From assembly GCA_026874595.1 (NCBI GenBank), contig CM049313.1, forward strand, positions 20,847,508-20,911,507: DNA of 64,000 bases, in the 5' to 3' direction. Every line of letters starts with the position of its first letter. Within the stretch, counting starts at the first letter, position 1. A model generated the notes under the pieces. That model saw nothing but the letters and a program-made list of their open reading frames with translations. It ran no database searches and was not told the DNA's origin. This document shows positions 35,590 to 48,780 of this stretch, in pieces. The stretch comes from Sipunculus nudus (lineage: Eukaryota; Annelida; Sipuncula; Golfingiida; Sipunculidae). A program made the position numbers and the translations under genes.

Positions 35590-35740
35590 GTCTCGTCCGC
35601 ACTGTTCGAGTCCGCGTGCAAGTCTGAGTCCAGGCAATTCGAGTCAAGGTCCGATACCCCACAATCCAAGTCCGAGTACAAGTTCCTAAAACAGTGGACT
35701 CAGGTCAAGACTCGAATCCTACATCACTGCAGTACTGGGA
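35590..35740. repeat. Degenerate GAGTCCGAGTC-type low-complexity repeat
   Basis: Repeated words of the form GAGTCCR and CAAGTCYGAGTC over about 150 bases. Non-coding. Confidence 0.5.
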
Positions 35741-36187
35741 ATTGTAAGGCGGCCCGTGGGCGAATTAAGACACAGATCTTCCCTACATAGCATATAAGAT
35801 ATTCCCAATAAGAGCCCAGCACCTAGCCTGACGTTTCCCTCGGCACATTATATATATATATGTGGGCATACCTCTGTCTTATCCCTGCCAACGTCAGTGA
35901 CAAATGTCTTCGTGGAGAAAATATTTCACTTCCCACAGCCGGCACTTTTCCCAGAATTGTGTTTCAAAGAATTTATCAAACTTCCCAATATGGCGCCATC
36001 TGGATTTAGCACACGACACCATTTTATCCATTCACAAACAGCAGTGCCACCTGTTTGCACATAAAGAAATCAAAGAGCGTATTCTATTTCGCATTATAGT
36101 TAGTTTATACACACCAACCAAATATATCATAGGCTTCGGAAACGGGGAAGAGGGGGTGGGGCTTGGGAGGCTGAAAATGTATATGTG

Positions 36188-36192
<5 letters not shown>

Positions 36193-36218
<26 letters not shown>
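36193..36218. repeat. (TA)n microsatellite
   Basis: About 13 TA units. Confidence 0.9.
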
Positions 36219-36318
36219 TTATACAAGCCAACATGCGCATGAAAAAAAACACCTTTGGGCTTTAAAATGATTGTTGGTTCTGTTGTAATGAAAGTTCCGA
36301 TCTAACTGCAGTTGTGTG

Positions 36319-36320
<2 letters not shown>

Positions 36321-36354
<34 letters not shown>
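36321..36354. repeat. (GA)n microsatellite
   Basis: About 17 GA units. Confidence 0.95.
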
Positions 36355-36355
<1 letters not shown>

Positions 36356-36773
36356 AATAGTAGTCATATATACATATATGTGTGTATATATAATTATACA
36401 AATATAGAGGAATAAAGTTTTTGTAGACATTTTCGTGTAACATGTTGTTGCACTCATCAGGTAAGGATGTCTGGTTGAAATATACTGGATCATACCGGTA
36501 TATGTTACAGAGATACGCGACCCTGAATCTATATTTAATACTGGCCTGCAGTGTCACATGTAACCAAGACGGCAGGGTGTTTAAGTGCGCCCTTGGGTAA
36601 AGATACAAGCAACAGATAGAGTTAGGGAGAAAATGGAGGACTGGGGTCACAGGTCGTTGTATGAGGGGAGTTGGTAAGAGGCTCTACTGAGAGCATTTAG
36701 TGACATCGCTTAAAGGAAGCTATATCTGTATATATTGGGGACTCTTCATGTGTTCTCTTGTGGCTGTTATGAA

Positions 36774-36804
36774 TGAAAGAAAGAAAGAAAGAAAGAAAGA
36801 AAGA
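36774..36804. repeat. (GAAA)n microsatellite
   Basis: About seven GAAA units. Confidence 0.95.
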
Positions 36805-37119
36805 GAGAAATGTAATGAGGGGGCCCTATAATCTATAATCTTTATATAATATATTTGTGCACTTATGGGGTTGATATGGGGAGGGGGTATAGTCTATTAA
36901 AGTCCTGTGCAGAAGATTATACTAACTGTACTGAGAAATACTGCTACTCCTCATGTTTTTTCCATCATATTATTTGGGGAATCCCCCCCCCCCCCCCCCG
37001 CACCGGTTTGACCGCCTTTGATGAGTATCGTCAAACTATATCTTGTTTCAGGTTGATTGACATGAATATCGCTTGTTCCAGTTCTACAGTCTTGTTAAAA
37101 ATTTACACTCAGTGTGTTC

Positions 37120-37560
37120 AACACCGTAACTCAGGGTCAGAAGATAACAGATCTTTCAGAGGAGCCCGTGGTCAAGGTTCGGATTCAGTTTAATCTCTCA
37201 AGAGTATAACTGTGCGTAATCTATTTTAGAAGGGGATTTTATCAATATTTACCTAAATCGATTATATTAGTGTCGGCTGGAAGACTTTATGTGAGGGAGC
37301 AGCCAGATTTCGTACAATCGTGTTATAAAATTGTTCAAGATCTACCCATTGAACCATATTGTGGCTCTAGTGATACTAAAGATGAAAATCTAAAACTCAT
37401 CGTTCCATCTGCGAGCTTGTCAGCCTATAAGTATAGTTTCTTCCCTTCAACTGTTTGGCTACGAAACTCCCTACCTCATGTTGCAACAATTTGTCAAAAC
37501 ACCATCATCTGATCATTAGAAGCTTTCCGAACAGCTTCTACGATAACATGCAAGACCTAG
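37120..37560 (+). mobile_element. LINE tail: C-terminus of a non-LTR retrotransposon
   Basis: The frame 37270-37512 ends with IVPSASLSAYKYSFFPSTVW and LRNSLPHV. The S-F-F-P-x-T/V ... W/R-N-S-L-P pattern is the standard C-terminal end of reverse-transcriptase ORFs in many LINE clades. A stop follows, then more degraded text (EAFRTAS). Only the last about 80 codons survive. Confidence 0.65.
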
Positions 37561-37922
37561 TTTTTGGCCGCACACTTTTGGCACGTTATATATAAATTGA
37601 TGGTAGCTCCATTTCGGCATTCAGACATTAGAGAGTCCACAACCATCGTACTCGGCGTCTGTGTCTTTAAATCTTGCATTGAGGACCGTACTTAATAACG
37701 CTCGATGAGGATGCAAATATTTCGTCATTTTACATTACAACTTGACACAAACCAGAACAATCGTTACCTTTTTTTGGGTATACTTTCTAACAACACTTAC
37801 CACCTTTGCGAGATAAATTCCGTTTAAACTTAACATATTGCTAAATCACTGCATGTTTGTTAAATGTCTGAAATCATGAATACACGCATTGCTCGCACGG
37901 GTTACTAGACAACAACAAACAT

Positions 37923-37925
<3 letters not shown>

Positions 37926-37969
<44 letters not shown>
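37926..37969. repeat. (TA)n microsatellite
   Basis: About 22 TA units, just upstream of the pogo-like terminus. Confidence 0.95.
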
Positions 37970-37975
<6 letters not shown>

Positions 37976-37983
37976 CACATACA

Positions 37984-38322
37984 TACAGTGAAACCTCGTT
38001 GTGTCGAAGTCGAAGGGACTGGTGAATTTACTTCGACACAAACGGAGTTCGAGACAACCGGTGTTCATTATATTTAACCTTCTTCAGCCGTGATTATTAT
38101 CGATAAATACTGCAATGTATAGGGCCTATATTATAAAGTTCTCACAAATGTTTGCGTGAATCCTTTATATTTTTTATTATTATTTCTTTTCATTCATTTA
38201 TTTTGTTGAGACGATATCGTTTAGCGTCATAGAATTTCAAACTCAAACAGAAAAATAGTGTGTGTGGACAGAGCGATAGAGAGAGAGAGAGAGAAAGAGA
38301 AAGACTGCATGAACGAGGTTTA
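37984..38322. mobile_element. Pogo/Tigger-like MITE, decayed
   Basis: The left end reads TA-CAGTGAAACCTCGTT (37984-38000), a classic pogo/Tigger terminal sequence with TA target. GTGTCGAAGTCGAA and ACTTCGACACAAACGG follow. The right end has AACGAGGTTTATA (about 38312-38324), matching the inverted terminus except that its last bases are lost. No transposase. Confidence 0.6.
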
Positions 38323-38631
38323 TATGGTCTTTACATCAAGCTTACGCTTAGCAGGCCGCGACGCCATAGCAAACAGGAAACGAACAACATAAAAGTGAAG
38401 CAGTAATACTGTATTACGTACTCTATGGTAAATAAGAGTCAGTCTGATATAGATTTCATCTCCTTCCTTTATATAGAGTCATGTATGTTTATCCTAGACA
38501 CATCAAAGGGAAGTATTGGATTATGTTTTTTATCAATAACTTCTCATTAATGCTTTGTCGGCGACAGAAGAAAAGCATGATCATGAGTGACTAATTGGCC
38601 AAATAGGTAAACAACGCTCTAGTATGTAAGC

Positions 38632-38905
38632 CATCGCGCTTGTTGAGTAAGATCCTTGCCGGTATTAATTATGTAACTGGTCATCCCGGCCGTAAGTATG
38701 GTAGTTGGACCGTGGACAACTGTTGTCAGAACATTAAAGCTTGCATGACCTCAAGTCGAGCGACAGACCCATCGCGCTAGATGAGTGAGAGCCTTGTCGG
38801 TATTAATTAATTATGACTGGTCATCACGGCCCAATCATGACTGACGGGCCGTGTACAATTGTTATCCAAACATGACTTCGAGTTATGCGAAAGAAATATT
38901 AAATG
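38632..38905. repeat. 138-bp tandem duplication
   Basis: CATCGCGCT at 38632 and 38770 each begins a copy. Both contain GGTATTAATTA, ACTGGTCATC and, about 80 bases on, ACCGTGGACAACTGTT or GGCCGTGTACAATTGTT. The copies are clearly diverged. Confidence 0.75.
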
Positions 38906-39711
38906 GGGACCAACAAAACACCTCGACACATCAGGGTTTTCGTGTGTTCACGGCTAACGGGACGGCTGTTTTGCATCCGCACAGCACCCATTGCTTTGAT
39001 ACTCGAGCAAGAGGTGTTTCAGTTACGGAAGAAAAAGAACATCATGCTTAACGGCTTAGAAATCACTAACAATGACAATTAAAGGTAATTTAAAATATCA
39101 ATACAGTTTTCATTGCTGCATTTGTATTCGCCTGCAACCAAGATTAAATGGATGGAATACTGATGTCTGAAGTTAGGGTATGTTTAAGGAAACTACGGTC
39201 AGCTTTTGGTTAGTAGAACGTAATAGCACGCGGGTTTGTTATGATAATGAGTTAGTTGCAGGGCTATAATGTATTTAATTTTAGAGACAGTGTTTTAAAA
39301 TTCCAGATTCTAACAGCCATTTAGTGTCATTCTAGAATGCTTTTATAATAATTGTGTTAAAAAATTTTGGGTGTGAGTGATTAGGTTGGATGGGTGTATT
39401 AGGTAAACGTAATAGCACGTGGGTTAATTTATGTGCAGGGTAGATTTCATCCAGAACAGAGACTGGACCCTGATGTGATTGACTGGTGCAAAGTATGACG
39501 TCACAGGCAAAATTTAGAATTGACTGAAATCTAGCAATACATGCTGTTTTTATCTTTTTCTGAAAATTTGGGACTGACAGTGTCAGAATGACTAAGCTTT
39601 TGATTAGATCTAGAATTTTAAGTCACAGGGGATTTCCCAGTGTGTGACGTCACTGCCAAGGTGAAAGTGCTCATAGATGTGCCAATAGTTTTTGAACAAA
39701 TCACTCAACCC

Positions 39712-42297
39712 CTGCTTTTTAGCGAACCTGTGAGCTTATGCGATGGTGCGGCGTCGTCCGTCGTGTGTCGTGCGTCGTCTGTACGTTAACCATAGCTATC
39801 TCAAAAACGGCAGGAGCTAGCATCACCAAAGTTTTTGCAAATAATCAGTCATCCAAAAAACTATATCGGGTTTTGTTTATTTTTTTCTTACTGCATTTTC
39901 TTAGATTTTATAGGAAAAGCTAAAAAAAGCTTTAAAAATCTTCTTCTCCGAAACTGTCCAGCCAAATTGTCCTATATTTCACAGAAATGATCCCTGGAAC
40001 AATCTCTCTCAAGTTGGTTCGAGTGGTTCCAGTTCGGAGATTTTTGGCCGAGTTACAGGAGGTTGAACTTTGTTAATTGTGCAAAAAAAAGCATATTAAA
40101 ATTTAAATCTCAGAAACGGCTGGACCTATCATCACCAAATTTTACACCAATGTTGGTCACATAGGTCATATCTGAAATTGAGGTATTGGTGGCGCCACCT
40201 GCATCGGCCTTTTTTTGTACGGGGTCATCAGTGTCTGTATCACACTGAGGGCAACAAGAAACTTCTTCTCTGAAACCATATAACCAAAATGTGTAATATT
40301 GCACAGAAATGATCCTAGGGTAGTGCTTTCTGAAGTTTGTTCAAATGGTTTTGGTTCAGTGCTTTTTGCCTGAGTTACGGGAAGCTGAACTTAACCAGTT
40401 TGCTGTATCTTCCTATACGAGTTATGAACCTGCGCAACGTTTTACGACTGATGCCATTGAAGCCAGTTTGTTTAATATTTAACAAGAATAATCCCTACAA
40501 TAATTCTCATAATAATTGTCATTAATGGTTCCACATGAATGATTTTTGGCTGCATTATGGAGATTGAATTGAGTCATTTTACCATATATGTTAGCTGTGT
40601 GATACTGTTACATCTAGCCTGGCACCAGTTTGGGAAAATTAATTTCAAAGTTATTTCAAGTAGGGACCACTTTTGTGTACAGACGGCAGCACTTGGTTTA
40701 TCATTGGCAGAATGACAGTGCCTTGATGTTGGCCATTAGCCAAGATGATGTCAGCTCTATAATAGTTTTGGCACAGTGCCTGGATTGGAAGAAGTGCAGC
40801 CAGGTATAGGTCAAGAGTTCACTTAGTGCAGTAGCTGCATTCTATTTATAGCTTTGACAGACTGCTCACTGTATCAGATTGGGCACCAAAGTTCAGCCTG
40901 AATCTATTTATAGCTTTGGCAGACTGCCAACTGTGTCAGATTATGCATCAGGTCAAAAGTTCACTCAGTCTAGCCAGGTGCAGGTCACGAGTTCACTCAG
41001 TGCAGTAGCTTGAGGCAGCAATTTGTCACAGGTCACTCGGGGGGCAACTGGCTTACTCACCTAAGCCTTGTCAGCCCAGTGCAACAAACTCTGGGGAAGT
41101 TTGATGTATTGGACTGATATTTTGACCTGTCTATGCGTCATTGATGGTATTCTCATTTACAAGACAGGTGGTGCCACCTACATTGACTTTTGCAGTGTAT
41201 GCGCCTGCTTATTTCTACAGAGAAATTTGATAAATCAGCGTAAAATTGGGCATGTTTATACATATCGGGTAGCTTTATAGTGTACAAGACTGGTGGCGCT
41301 ACCTGCATAATTTTTGCACAGTGTATGTCCCTGCTTATTTCACAGGAGGGGTTTGACATATCAGTCTGACATTGGGCATATTTATATATCTCTTCATTGT
41401 ATTTAAGACTAGTGGTGCCAGCTACAATCATTGTATCCGCCAAAACAGAGTTTTGTGGATACTATGTTTTCAGTCGGACGCCGACGCTACCTCCTTCGCT
41501 GCATAGGTTTCCGGAGAACTCCTCCATAACCACTGGGCAGAATTTTTTCAAATTAGGAATTGTGATCGGTCACATGTGAACTGCTGCGCCCTCGTTTTTG
41601 GTTGACCTCTGACCTTTCCTCTCTGCCCAGCGTCCATTTGTGCGTCTGTTTCCACACATAAACCCACATATATTTGAACCATTAGACCGATCAGGCTAAA
41701 AATTTTCCACAAATGTTGCCCTTTGCAACCATTTTTGCACAGCGTCCATCTGTTCATCTGCCTTGGGATAAAATCACTCATATCTCAGCAGCGGTTTGAC
41801 TTTTCCACCTGAAATTTTGCAGGTTTATACATCCTGGACATCTCTTTTGATTTTATGACAGGTGGCGCCACCTACATTCACATTTACTCTGCAGACATCT
41901 AAGCTTATATCTCGGGAACCGTTTGACCAGTTGGGCCAAATTTTGCATGTGTATAGATCTCACATAGCTCTTCATCATAGGCAAAACTGGTGGCGCCACC
42001 TGCAACCACTTATGCAGAGGGTCCATCTGTTCATCTGCTTTGGATAAAATTACTCATATCTCAGCAGTGGTTTGACTTTTCCACCTGAAATTTTGCAGGT
42101 TTATATATCCTGGACAATTTCCTCGATTTTTTGACAGTTGGCACCACCTACATTCACGTTTACACTGCAGACATTCATGCTAATATGCAACACACCTCAC
42201 TCTGTTCCCCTTGCCAATTAATCCATGCCTCACTTCACCCGTTCCACTCTGATTTTTGTGGATACACATAGTCGCTTGTCGACTACCCATATTCTAG
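39712..42297 (+). mobile_element. Helitron/pearl-like element A with dimeric satellite
   Basis: Begins near a GTCGTCCGTCGTGTGTCGT stretch (39752-39780), continues through non-coding sequence shared with element B (offset about 2260 at 40221, about 2789 at 40634), and includes about one and a half units of the 278-bp satellite. It ends with a hairpin (TAGTCG CTTGT CGACTA, 42269-42285), eight bases, then CTAG (42294-42297) followed by T, the Helitron-type 3' end. Open frames inside are chance products of the repeats. Confidence 0.65.
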
Positions 42298-42445
42298 TTT
42301 TAAAATGTCCTAGTCTGAAACTTGCAGGTCCGAAACGTCCATTTTGCTATAATCATAATGACTAAGGTAGATATGCAGGACTTAAGAGGATCAATATTAA
42401 ATTAAAAAAAAAAAAAACCTCCATTCATACTCCCAAACTTTGCAC

Positions 42446-45400
42446 AGGTTCGCATTAGGCCTATAGGCCTTGTTTTGTACGGGGTCATCAGTGCCTGTAT
42501 TACACTGAGGGCTACAAAAAAACTTCATCTCTGAAACCATATGGCCAAAATGTTTAATATCGCACAGAAATGATCCTAGGGTAGTGCTTTCTGAAGTTTC
42601 TTCAAATGGTCTCTGTTCAGTGACTTTTGGCTAAGTTATGGGAAGCTGAATTTAGTCATATGTCATAACAGCCCATTTTAGTTCAGTGGCTACAAAGATC
42701 TTCTTCTCAAAAACCACTGGGCCAATTTCTTAAATCTCACACTTTAATTATCCTCAGATGTTTATAATTCAAGTTTGTGCAAGTGGTTTTGGTTCAGTGC
42801 TTTTTGGGTGAGTTACGGGAAGCTGAACTTAGCCAGTTTGTTGTATCTTTCTATATGAGTTATAAACTTGCGAAACGTTTTTTCGACTGATGCCACTGAA
42901 GCCAGTTTGTTAAATATTTTGCCAGAATAATCCCTACAATAATTCTTATAATAATTGTCATTAATGGTTCCACATGAATGATTTTTGGCTGAATTATGGA
43001 GATTGAATCGAGTCATTTTACCATATATGTTAGCTGTGCGATGCTGTTACATCTAGCCTGGCACTAGTTTATTAGCATCTATTACATCATGCCACTAGAC
43101 ATTTAGATTTCAGGTTATCTGTGGTTAATATTGACAAGAAAGTTTTTTTAAAAGCTTTTAAAAAATTAGATTTATGATATAAGTTATTCATCATACCAGG
43201 TAATGGGATATTCATGGATATTCAGCTCTCTGTGGCTATATAAATACAACTGTACATGGATTATAAATTATTGGTATCCCTACTTTACTTAATTCAAGAG
43301 TTTGCCATCAATGAGATATATCTGTATTTAAATTTTGCATTCAGTATGCATCTGTAATAATTTTACATGTATTCCTGATTTTTTTTTTTATAAAAAGTCA
43401 GCTGTAAAGCATATTGTATTAGGAAAATTAATTTCAAAGTTATTGCAAGTAGGAACCACTTTTGTGTACAGACGGCAGCACTTGGTTTACCATTGGCAGA
43501 ATGACAGTGCCTTGATGTTGGCCATTAGCCAAGATGATGTCAGCTCTATAAATAGTTTTGGCACAGTGCCTGGATTGGAAGAAGTGCAGCCAGGTATAGG
43601 TCAAGAGTTCACTCAGTGCAGTAGCTGCATTCTATTTACAGCTTTGGCAGACTGCTCACTGCATCAGATTTGGCAACAACGTTCAGCCTGAATTTATTCA
43701 TAGCTTTGGCAGACTGCCAACTGTGTCAATTTATGCAACAGGTCAAGAGTTCACTCAGTGCAGCCAGATACAGGTCAAAAGTTCACTGTCTAGCCAGGTG
43801 CAGCTCACGAGTTTACTCAGTGCAGTAGCTTGAGGCAGCAATTTGTCACAGGTCACTCGGGGGCAACTGGCTTACTCACCTAAGCCTTGTCAGCCCAGTG
43901 CATCAAACTCTGGGGAAGTTTGATGTATTGGACTGATATTTTGACCTGTCTATGCGTCTTTGATGGTATTCTCATTTACAAGACAGGTGGTGCCACCTAC
44001 ATTGACTTTTGCAGTGTATGCGCCTGCTTATTTCTACAGAGGAATTTGATACATCAGCGTAAAATTAGGCATGTTTATACATATCGGGTGGCTTTATAGT
44101 GTACAAGACTGGTGGCGCCACCTGCAATAATTTTTGCAGAGTGTATGTCCCTGCTTATTTCACAGGAGGGGTTTGACATATCAGTCTGACATTGGGCATA
44201 TTTATATATCTCTTCATTGTATATAAGACTGGCGGTGCCAGCTACAATCATTGTATCCGCCAAAACAGAGTTTTGTGGTACTATGTTTTCAGTCGGAAGC
44301 CGATGCCGCTGCAAACGTCACTTCCGCATAGTTTTCCGGAGAACTCCTCCGTAACCACTGGGCAGAACTTTTTAAAATTCCGGAATTATGATCTGGTCAC
44401 ATGTGAACTGGTGCCCCCTTATTTTTGGTTGACCTGTGACCTTTCCTCTCTGCCCAGCTTCCATTTGTGCGTCAGTTTCCAAACATAAACCCACATATCT
44501 CGGGAACCGTTTGGCCGATCAGGCTAAAAATTTTGTGCAGATGTACCCCTTGGATAGCTTTATAACATACACTAAAAATGGTGGCGCCACCTGCAACCAT
44601 TTTTGCACAGCGTCCATCTGTTCATCCGCCTTGGGATAAAGTCACTCATATCTCTGCATTGTTTTGACTTATCCACCTGAAATTTTGCATGTGTGTACAT
44701 CCTGGACAGCTTTCTTAATTTTATGACGGGTGGCGCCTCCTACATTCATGTTTAAGCTGCAGACATCCAAGCTCATATCTCAGGAACCGTTTGACCAGTT
44801 GGGCCAAAATTTTGCATGTGTATAGATCTCCCATAGCTCTTTATCATACGCAAAACTGGTGGCGACACCTGCAACCAGTTTTGCACAGCTTCCGTCTGTT
44901 TGTTTGCAATGGGATAAAATCACTTATATCTCGGCAGTGGTTTCACCTATCTGCCTAAAATTTTGCAGGTTTATACATGTTGGATAGCTTTCTTGATTTT
45001 ATGACAGGTGGTGCAACCTACATTTACATTTACGCTGCAGACATCCAAGCTCATATCTCGGGAACCATTTGACCGATTGGGCAAATATTTTGCATGTTTA
45101 TAGATCTCACCTAGCTCTTTATCAGATGCAAAACTGGTGGCGCCACCGGCAACTAATTTTGCACAGCGTCCGTCTATTTGTTTGCCGTGGGATAAAATCA
45201 CATTTATCTCGGCAGTGATTTGACATACCTGCTTAAACTTTTGCAGGTTTATACATCTTGGATAGTTTTCTTGATTTTGTTGCCGTGGCGCCACCTATAT
45301 TTATGTATACGCTGCAGACGTTCAGGCTTATATCTCAGGACTGGTTTGACATATCCCCCTGAAATTTTGCACATGTATAGATCTCACATAGCATTTTATA

Positions 45401-45997
45401 ATACGCAAAACTGGTGGCGCCACCTGCACCCATTTTTGCACAGCGTCCATTTGTTCATCTGCCTTGGGATAAAATTACTCATATCTCGACAGTGGTTTGA
45501 CTTATCCACCTGAAATTTTGCAGGTTTATACATCCGTGACAGCTTTCCTGATTTTATGACAGCTGGCGCCACCTATATTCGCATTTATGCTGCAGACATC
45601 CTAGTTTGTATCTCTGGAACCATTTGACAGATTGGGCAAAAATTTAAATGTTTATAGATCTCGCATAGCTCTTTATCAGACGCAAAACTGATGACGCCAC
45701 CTGCAACCATTTTTGCACAGTGTCCGTCTGTTTGTTTGTCTCGGGATAAAATCACTTATATCTCTGCAGTGGTTTGGCATATCTGCCTAAAATTTTGCAG
45801 GTTTAAACATCTTGGATAGCTCTCTGGATATTGTTGCAGGTGGCGCAACAACCTACATTTCAGCTGCAGACATCCAGGCTATTATGCAACACACCTCACT
45901 CTATTTCCCCTTGCCGCTCAATCCATGCCTCACTTTACCCGTCCCACTCTGATTTCGGCGGATACACGTAGTCGCTTGTTGACTACTCGTATTCTAG
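42446..45997 (+). mobile_element. Helitron/pearl-like element B with dimeric satellite
   Basis: Repeats element A from GGGGTCATCAGT (42481) onward but with a much longer satellite (about five dimers). The 3' end is a hairpin (GTAGTC ... GACTAC, 45968-45986), then CTAG (45994-45997) followed by T. A GCATTAGGCCTATAGGCCTTG-like word lies just before the shared part (about 42453) and again at about 46168, pointing to a still larger duplication unit. Confidence 0.65.
44580..45860. repeat. 278-bp dimeric satellite with GGTGGCGCCACC cores
   Basis: Cores lie at 44580, 44729, 44859, 45007, 45135, 45284, 45413, 45562, 45690 and 45839: spacings alternate 149/130/148/128/149/129/149/128/149. One half-unit carries CTGCAACCATTTTTGCACAG, the other CTACATTCA-GCTGCAGACATC. 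The core is a perfect 12-bp palindrome in several copies. A shorter stretch of the same satellite is at 41861-42150. Confidence 0.92.
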
Positions 45998-46199
45998 TTT
46001 TTGTGTTGTGTGCACCCGTGCCAGAATTTCAGCAGTGATGTTTGTTTAATTGTTTCTTGTTCTATGTGTTTAGTACTTGCATTGTTCATATACATGTTAC
46101 ACATGTTCTTGAAAAGTAATGGTCCAGCAGTGAAGCATTATACCTGGTGTAATCTCATTGCAAAGGTTCTCATTAGGCCTGTAGGCCTTGTTTTGTGGA

Positions 46200-48103
46200 A
46201 AAAAGATAGAAAAATGTTTTTCCTCCAGGAATTAGGCCAATTTTATGTAAAATCTATATTAATATTTTTCATAGGCAACTATGTAATGTAATGAGATTTG
46301 GAATACGTTTGCTTTACCTGATTATGAGGTCACTGTTGCCAGGAACTTTGGTCTAGTGAAGTAATTTCATAGCTGATGTGTTTGACCATAACTGTGTAAC
46401 ATTTCATGGCAGTGAAATATAGCAATGTTAAAATCTCATACCAGAGCCAATTGCTTGGTGTACAGCATTGACATGGGTGATATAATTCGTTATTTGGTAA
46501 TAGAAGCATAAAAGTAATTTTTTTTCAGTCTGTGACAAGAACAAATCTACAAAAACATATTCATTTACAACTGCACATACAGGGGTCAACTACACGTTAA
46601 AATATACCTGTCTGAAGTGAATGGATTTTCATGGACTACAAACATCCTGCAAAGGTTAGGTTCGTGGCCGATTGAAGGTTAGAATGAATTAAAAAAATGC
46701 TCTTCTTGATTTAAGGTTATATACTAGGGACAATAAAGGATCTGAAAGTCATAACTTGTCGTTAAGTCACCACAAAGAATCCCCCAAGTTTTATCGAGAT
46801 TTCACGATTTCGCTTTTAATGCGCAGTCTGAAGGCGAATTTCAGCTACGGATTGTAATGATTCTTGTCTCAGCCATATTCAAACCATGTCGCTCTACCTG
46901 CTTTGAGCTTTAAATTGATATATCTATATTACTTTTCTTTTACGGTGGTCACCTTTAAATACTGAAATTTGGTCACTTTTATCTTTATTCCTTGAACTAT
47001 GTGAAAAATCCCATTATTTAAGCACTGGAAAGGTCAATTGGACACAGATTATAACAATTGTGTTGAGAACCTTCTAACTTAAAATTCTAGGAAGTCTTGA
47101 GCAAATCTCCTTCAACACCTGAGATGATGACCTATATTCTTTGAGCTACGAGTAGAAATCCTTCATTTTGAGCATCCCTAAAGTCAGACAGGGCACAAAT
47201 CATAACTGTTGGATGTAAAAATGTCTTACTTAATGTAAAGATCTTCTTTAAAACACTACTAAATAAGGTCGCTATAGCCTATTTTCTAAGGTGGTCCAAA
47301 AGCATGATTTTGAGCACTCTGCTATATTCTACTCATTGTTCTAGGTCCCTTAACTAATATAATTCACCAGATGAAAGCGTCATAGCCCATGGGCCACTTG
47401 TTGGTAACGATGCCAATTAAGTTTCAGCTTTGGCAAATTGTGTATGTCCACGTATTGCGAGTGAAGGTAGTTTCGGAATAGGTTAAGTGCACGCAGTTAT
47501 TTCTGATGCAGGAAAATCTTCGCAGATAGAGATTTAATTTTGTTACCTGAAAAATCCTTTTCTCGAAGGCGAGAAAGTTTCCTCAGTAAACGACCTTTTG
47601 AACAGCATGGGCCCTAATGCACTGTTTGTGGCGACCACACACTCAATTGAACACACAGCAGGTGTGGAATCAGCAAGTGGGTTCAAGTAGTATCCTATTG
47701 TCAAATATATCAAGATCAGTCATCTCTGTCATCTGGTATTGACAGATAAACGGTCTAATTATGTTAACGACTCCATTATAAGAAAAGCCTTAACATTTTA
47801 ATTTGCTCCTAAGTAACACAACACGTCTGATAATTGGTATACTGATATCAAGTCCTGGCGGAAATAGAAGAAATGTAAATTTGGTGGGAACGCTAGGAGA
47901 TAAGGATTAGTGAACGGAATTTATCTCATGGTAGCAGTGTGAGCTGTTTAAACAAAGAACTTAGCTCATACCGATTTCTTTTTTCTAAAGGCACATAGAA
48001 CTCTTTGTCTGCTCAAAATTGGGTAACTCTTTAAACTAGGTGTCCTACTTTGGATACAAAAGGTAATGGTCTAGCTAGGTTACTGATATTCACCAAACGC
48101 AAA
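46200..48103. other. No gene seen
   Basis: Unique-looking AT-rich sequence without open frames of interest or recognised repeats. Confidence 0.5.
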
Positions 48104-48780
48104 TTTTTATACGCCCATCTATGAAGGTGCGTATTATGGTATACTCACGGTCCTTCCGTCGTGCCACCCGTCAGTCCGTCCGTTAAGTTTTAGTGTCGCC
48201 GCGATATAACTACTTATCAATAGTTTATTTCTCCCAAGTTCGATTTTGGACAAAATCCATGCATATCTAATGAGGTCGATGGTCAGCAGGCTACTTTGTG
48301 ACATTGCTTGCGCCGTGATGACTTACCAGAGTTTCCTGGATTTTCAGGAAATTAACCATATTCACTTACCAATAAATTATCCCACCCGATTTCGTTTATA
48401 GATAAACTCCACGCAAATTAAATTAGGTCAGAAGTCACCAAGCTACGTTAGGTTTCGCCGCGATAACTTAACAGAAATTACCATGCATTTTGGTGAAACT
48501 CAAAAGAAATATGAACTAATACAATATCTCACCTAAGTTCAATTCCTGGCAAAATCCGTGCGTATTAAATGAGGTCAGATATCACCAGACTTTGGTGTGG
48601 TAGTTATGGGTACCCAAAAACCGTATGAATTTATATGAAATCATTATAAATATTAATAAATAGTTTTTTTTCTCACCTTAATTAATTTCTCGTAAAGATT
48701 CATGCATATATTTAATGAGGTCAGAGGTCATAAGACATGCCGCGGGCGTATTATGCAATATTTGCGGTGCTCTTGTTTAG
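48104..48780 (+). mobile_element. Pearl-like non-coding element
   Basis: The left end TATACGCCCATC (48108) is partly inverted at the right end (GCGGGCGTATTATGC, about 48743). A CCGTC-rich stretch (48150-48183) follows the left end. Inside, AATGAGGTCAGA-GTCA words recur at about 48270, 48430, 48570 and 48715 (spacing about 145-160), a tandem core typical of pearl elements. Confidence 0.55.

Noticed and set aside
35904-36650. Open frames around (TA)n and (GA)n tracts (36219-36650 minus, 35904-36242 plus)
   Set aside because: Length comes mainly from simple repeats translated as IYIY or SLSL.
40000-45600. Many open frames of 60-120 codons, several nearly duplicated (e.g. 41068-41280 and 43887-44099)
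   Set aside because: They lie in Helitron-like repeats and the dimeric satellite; similarity between frames reflects DNA duplication, with no protein motif.
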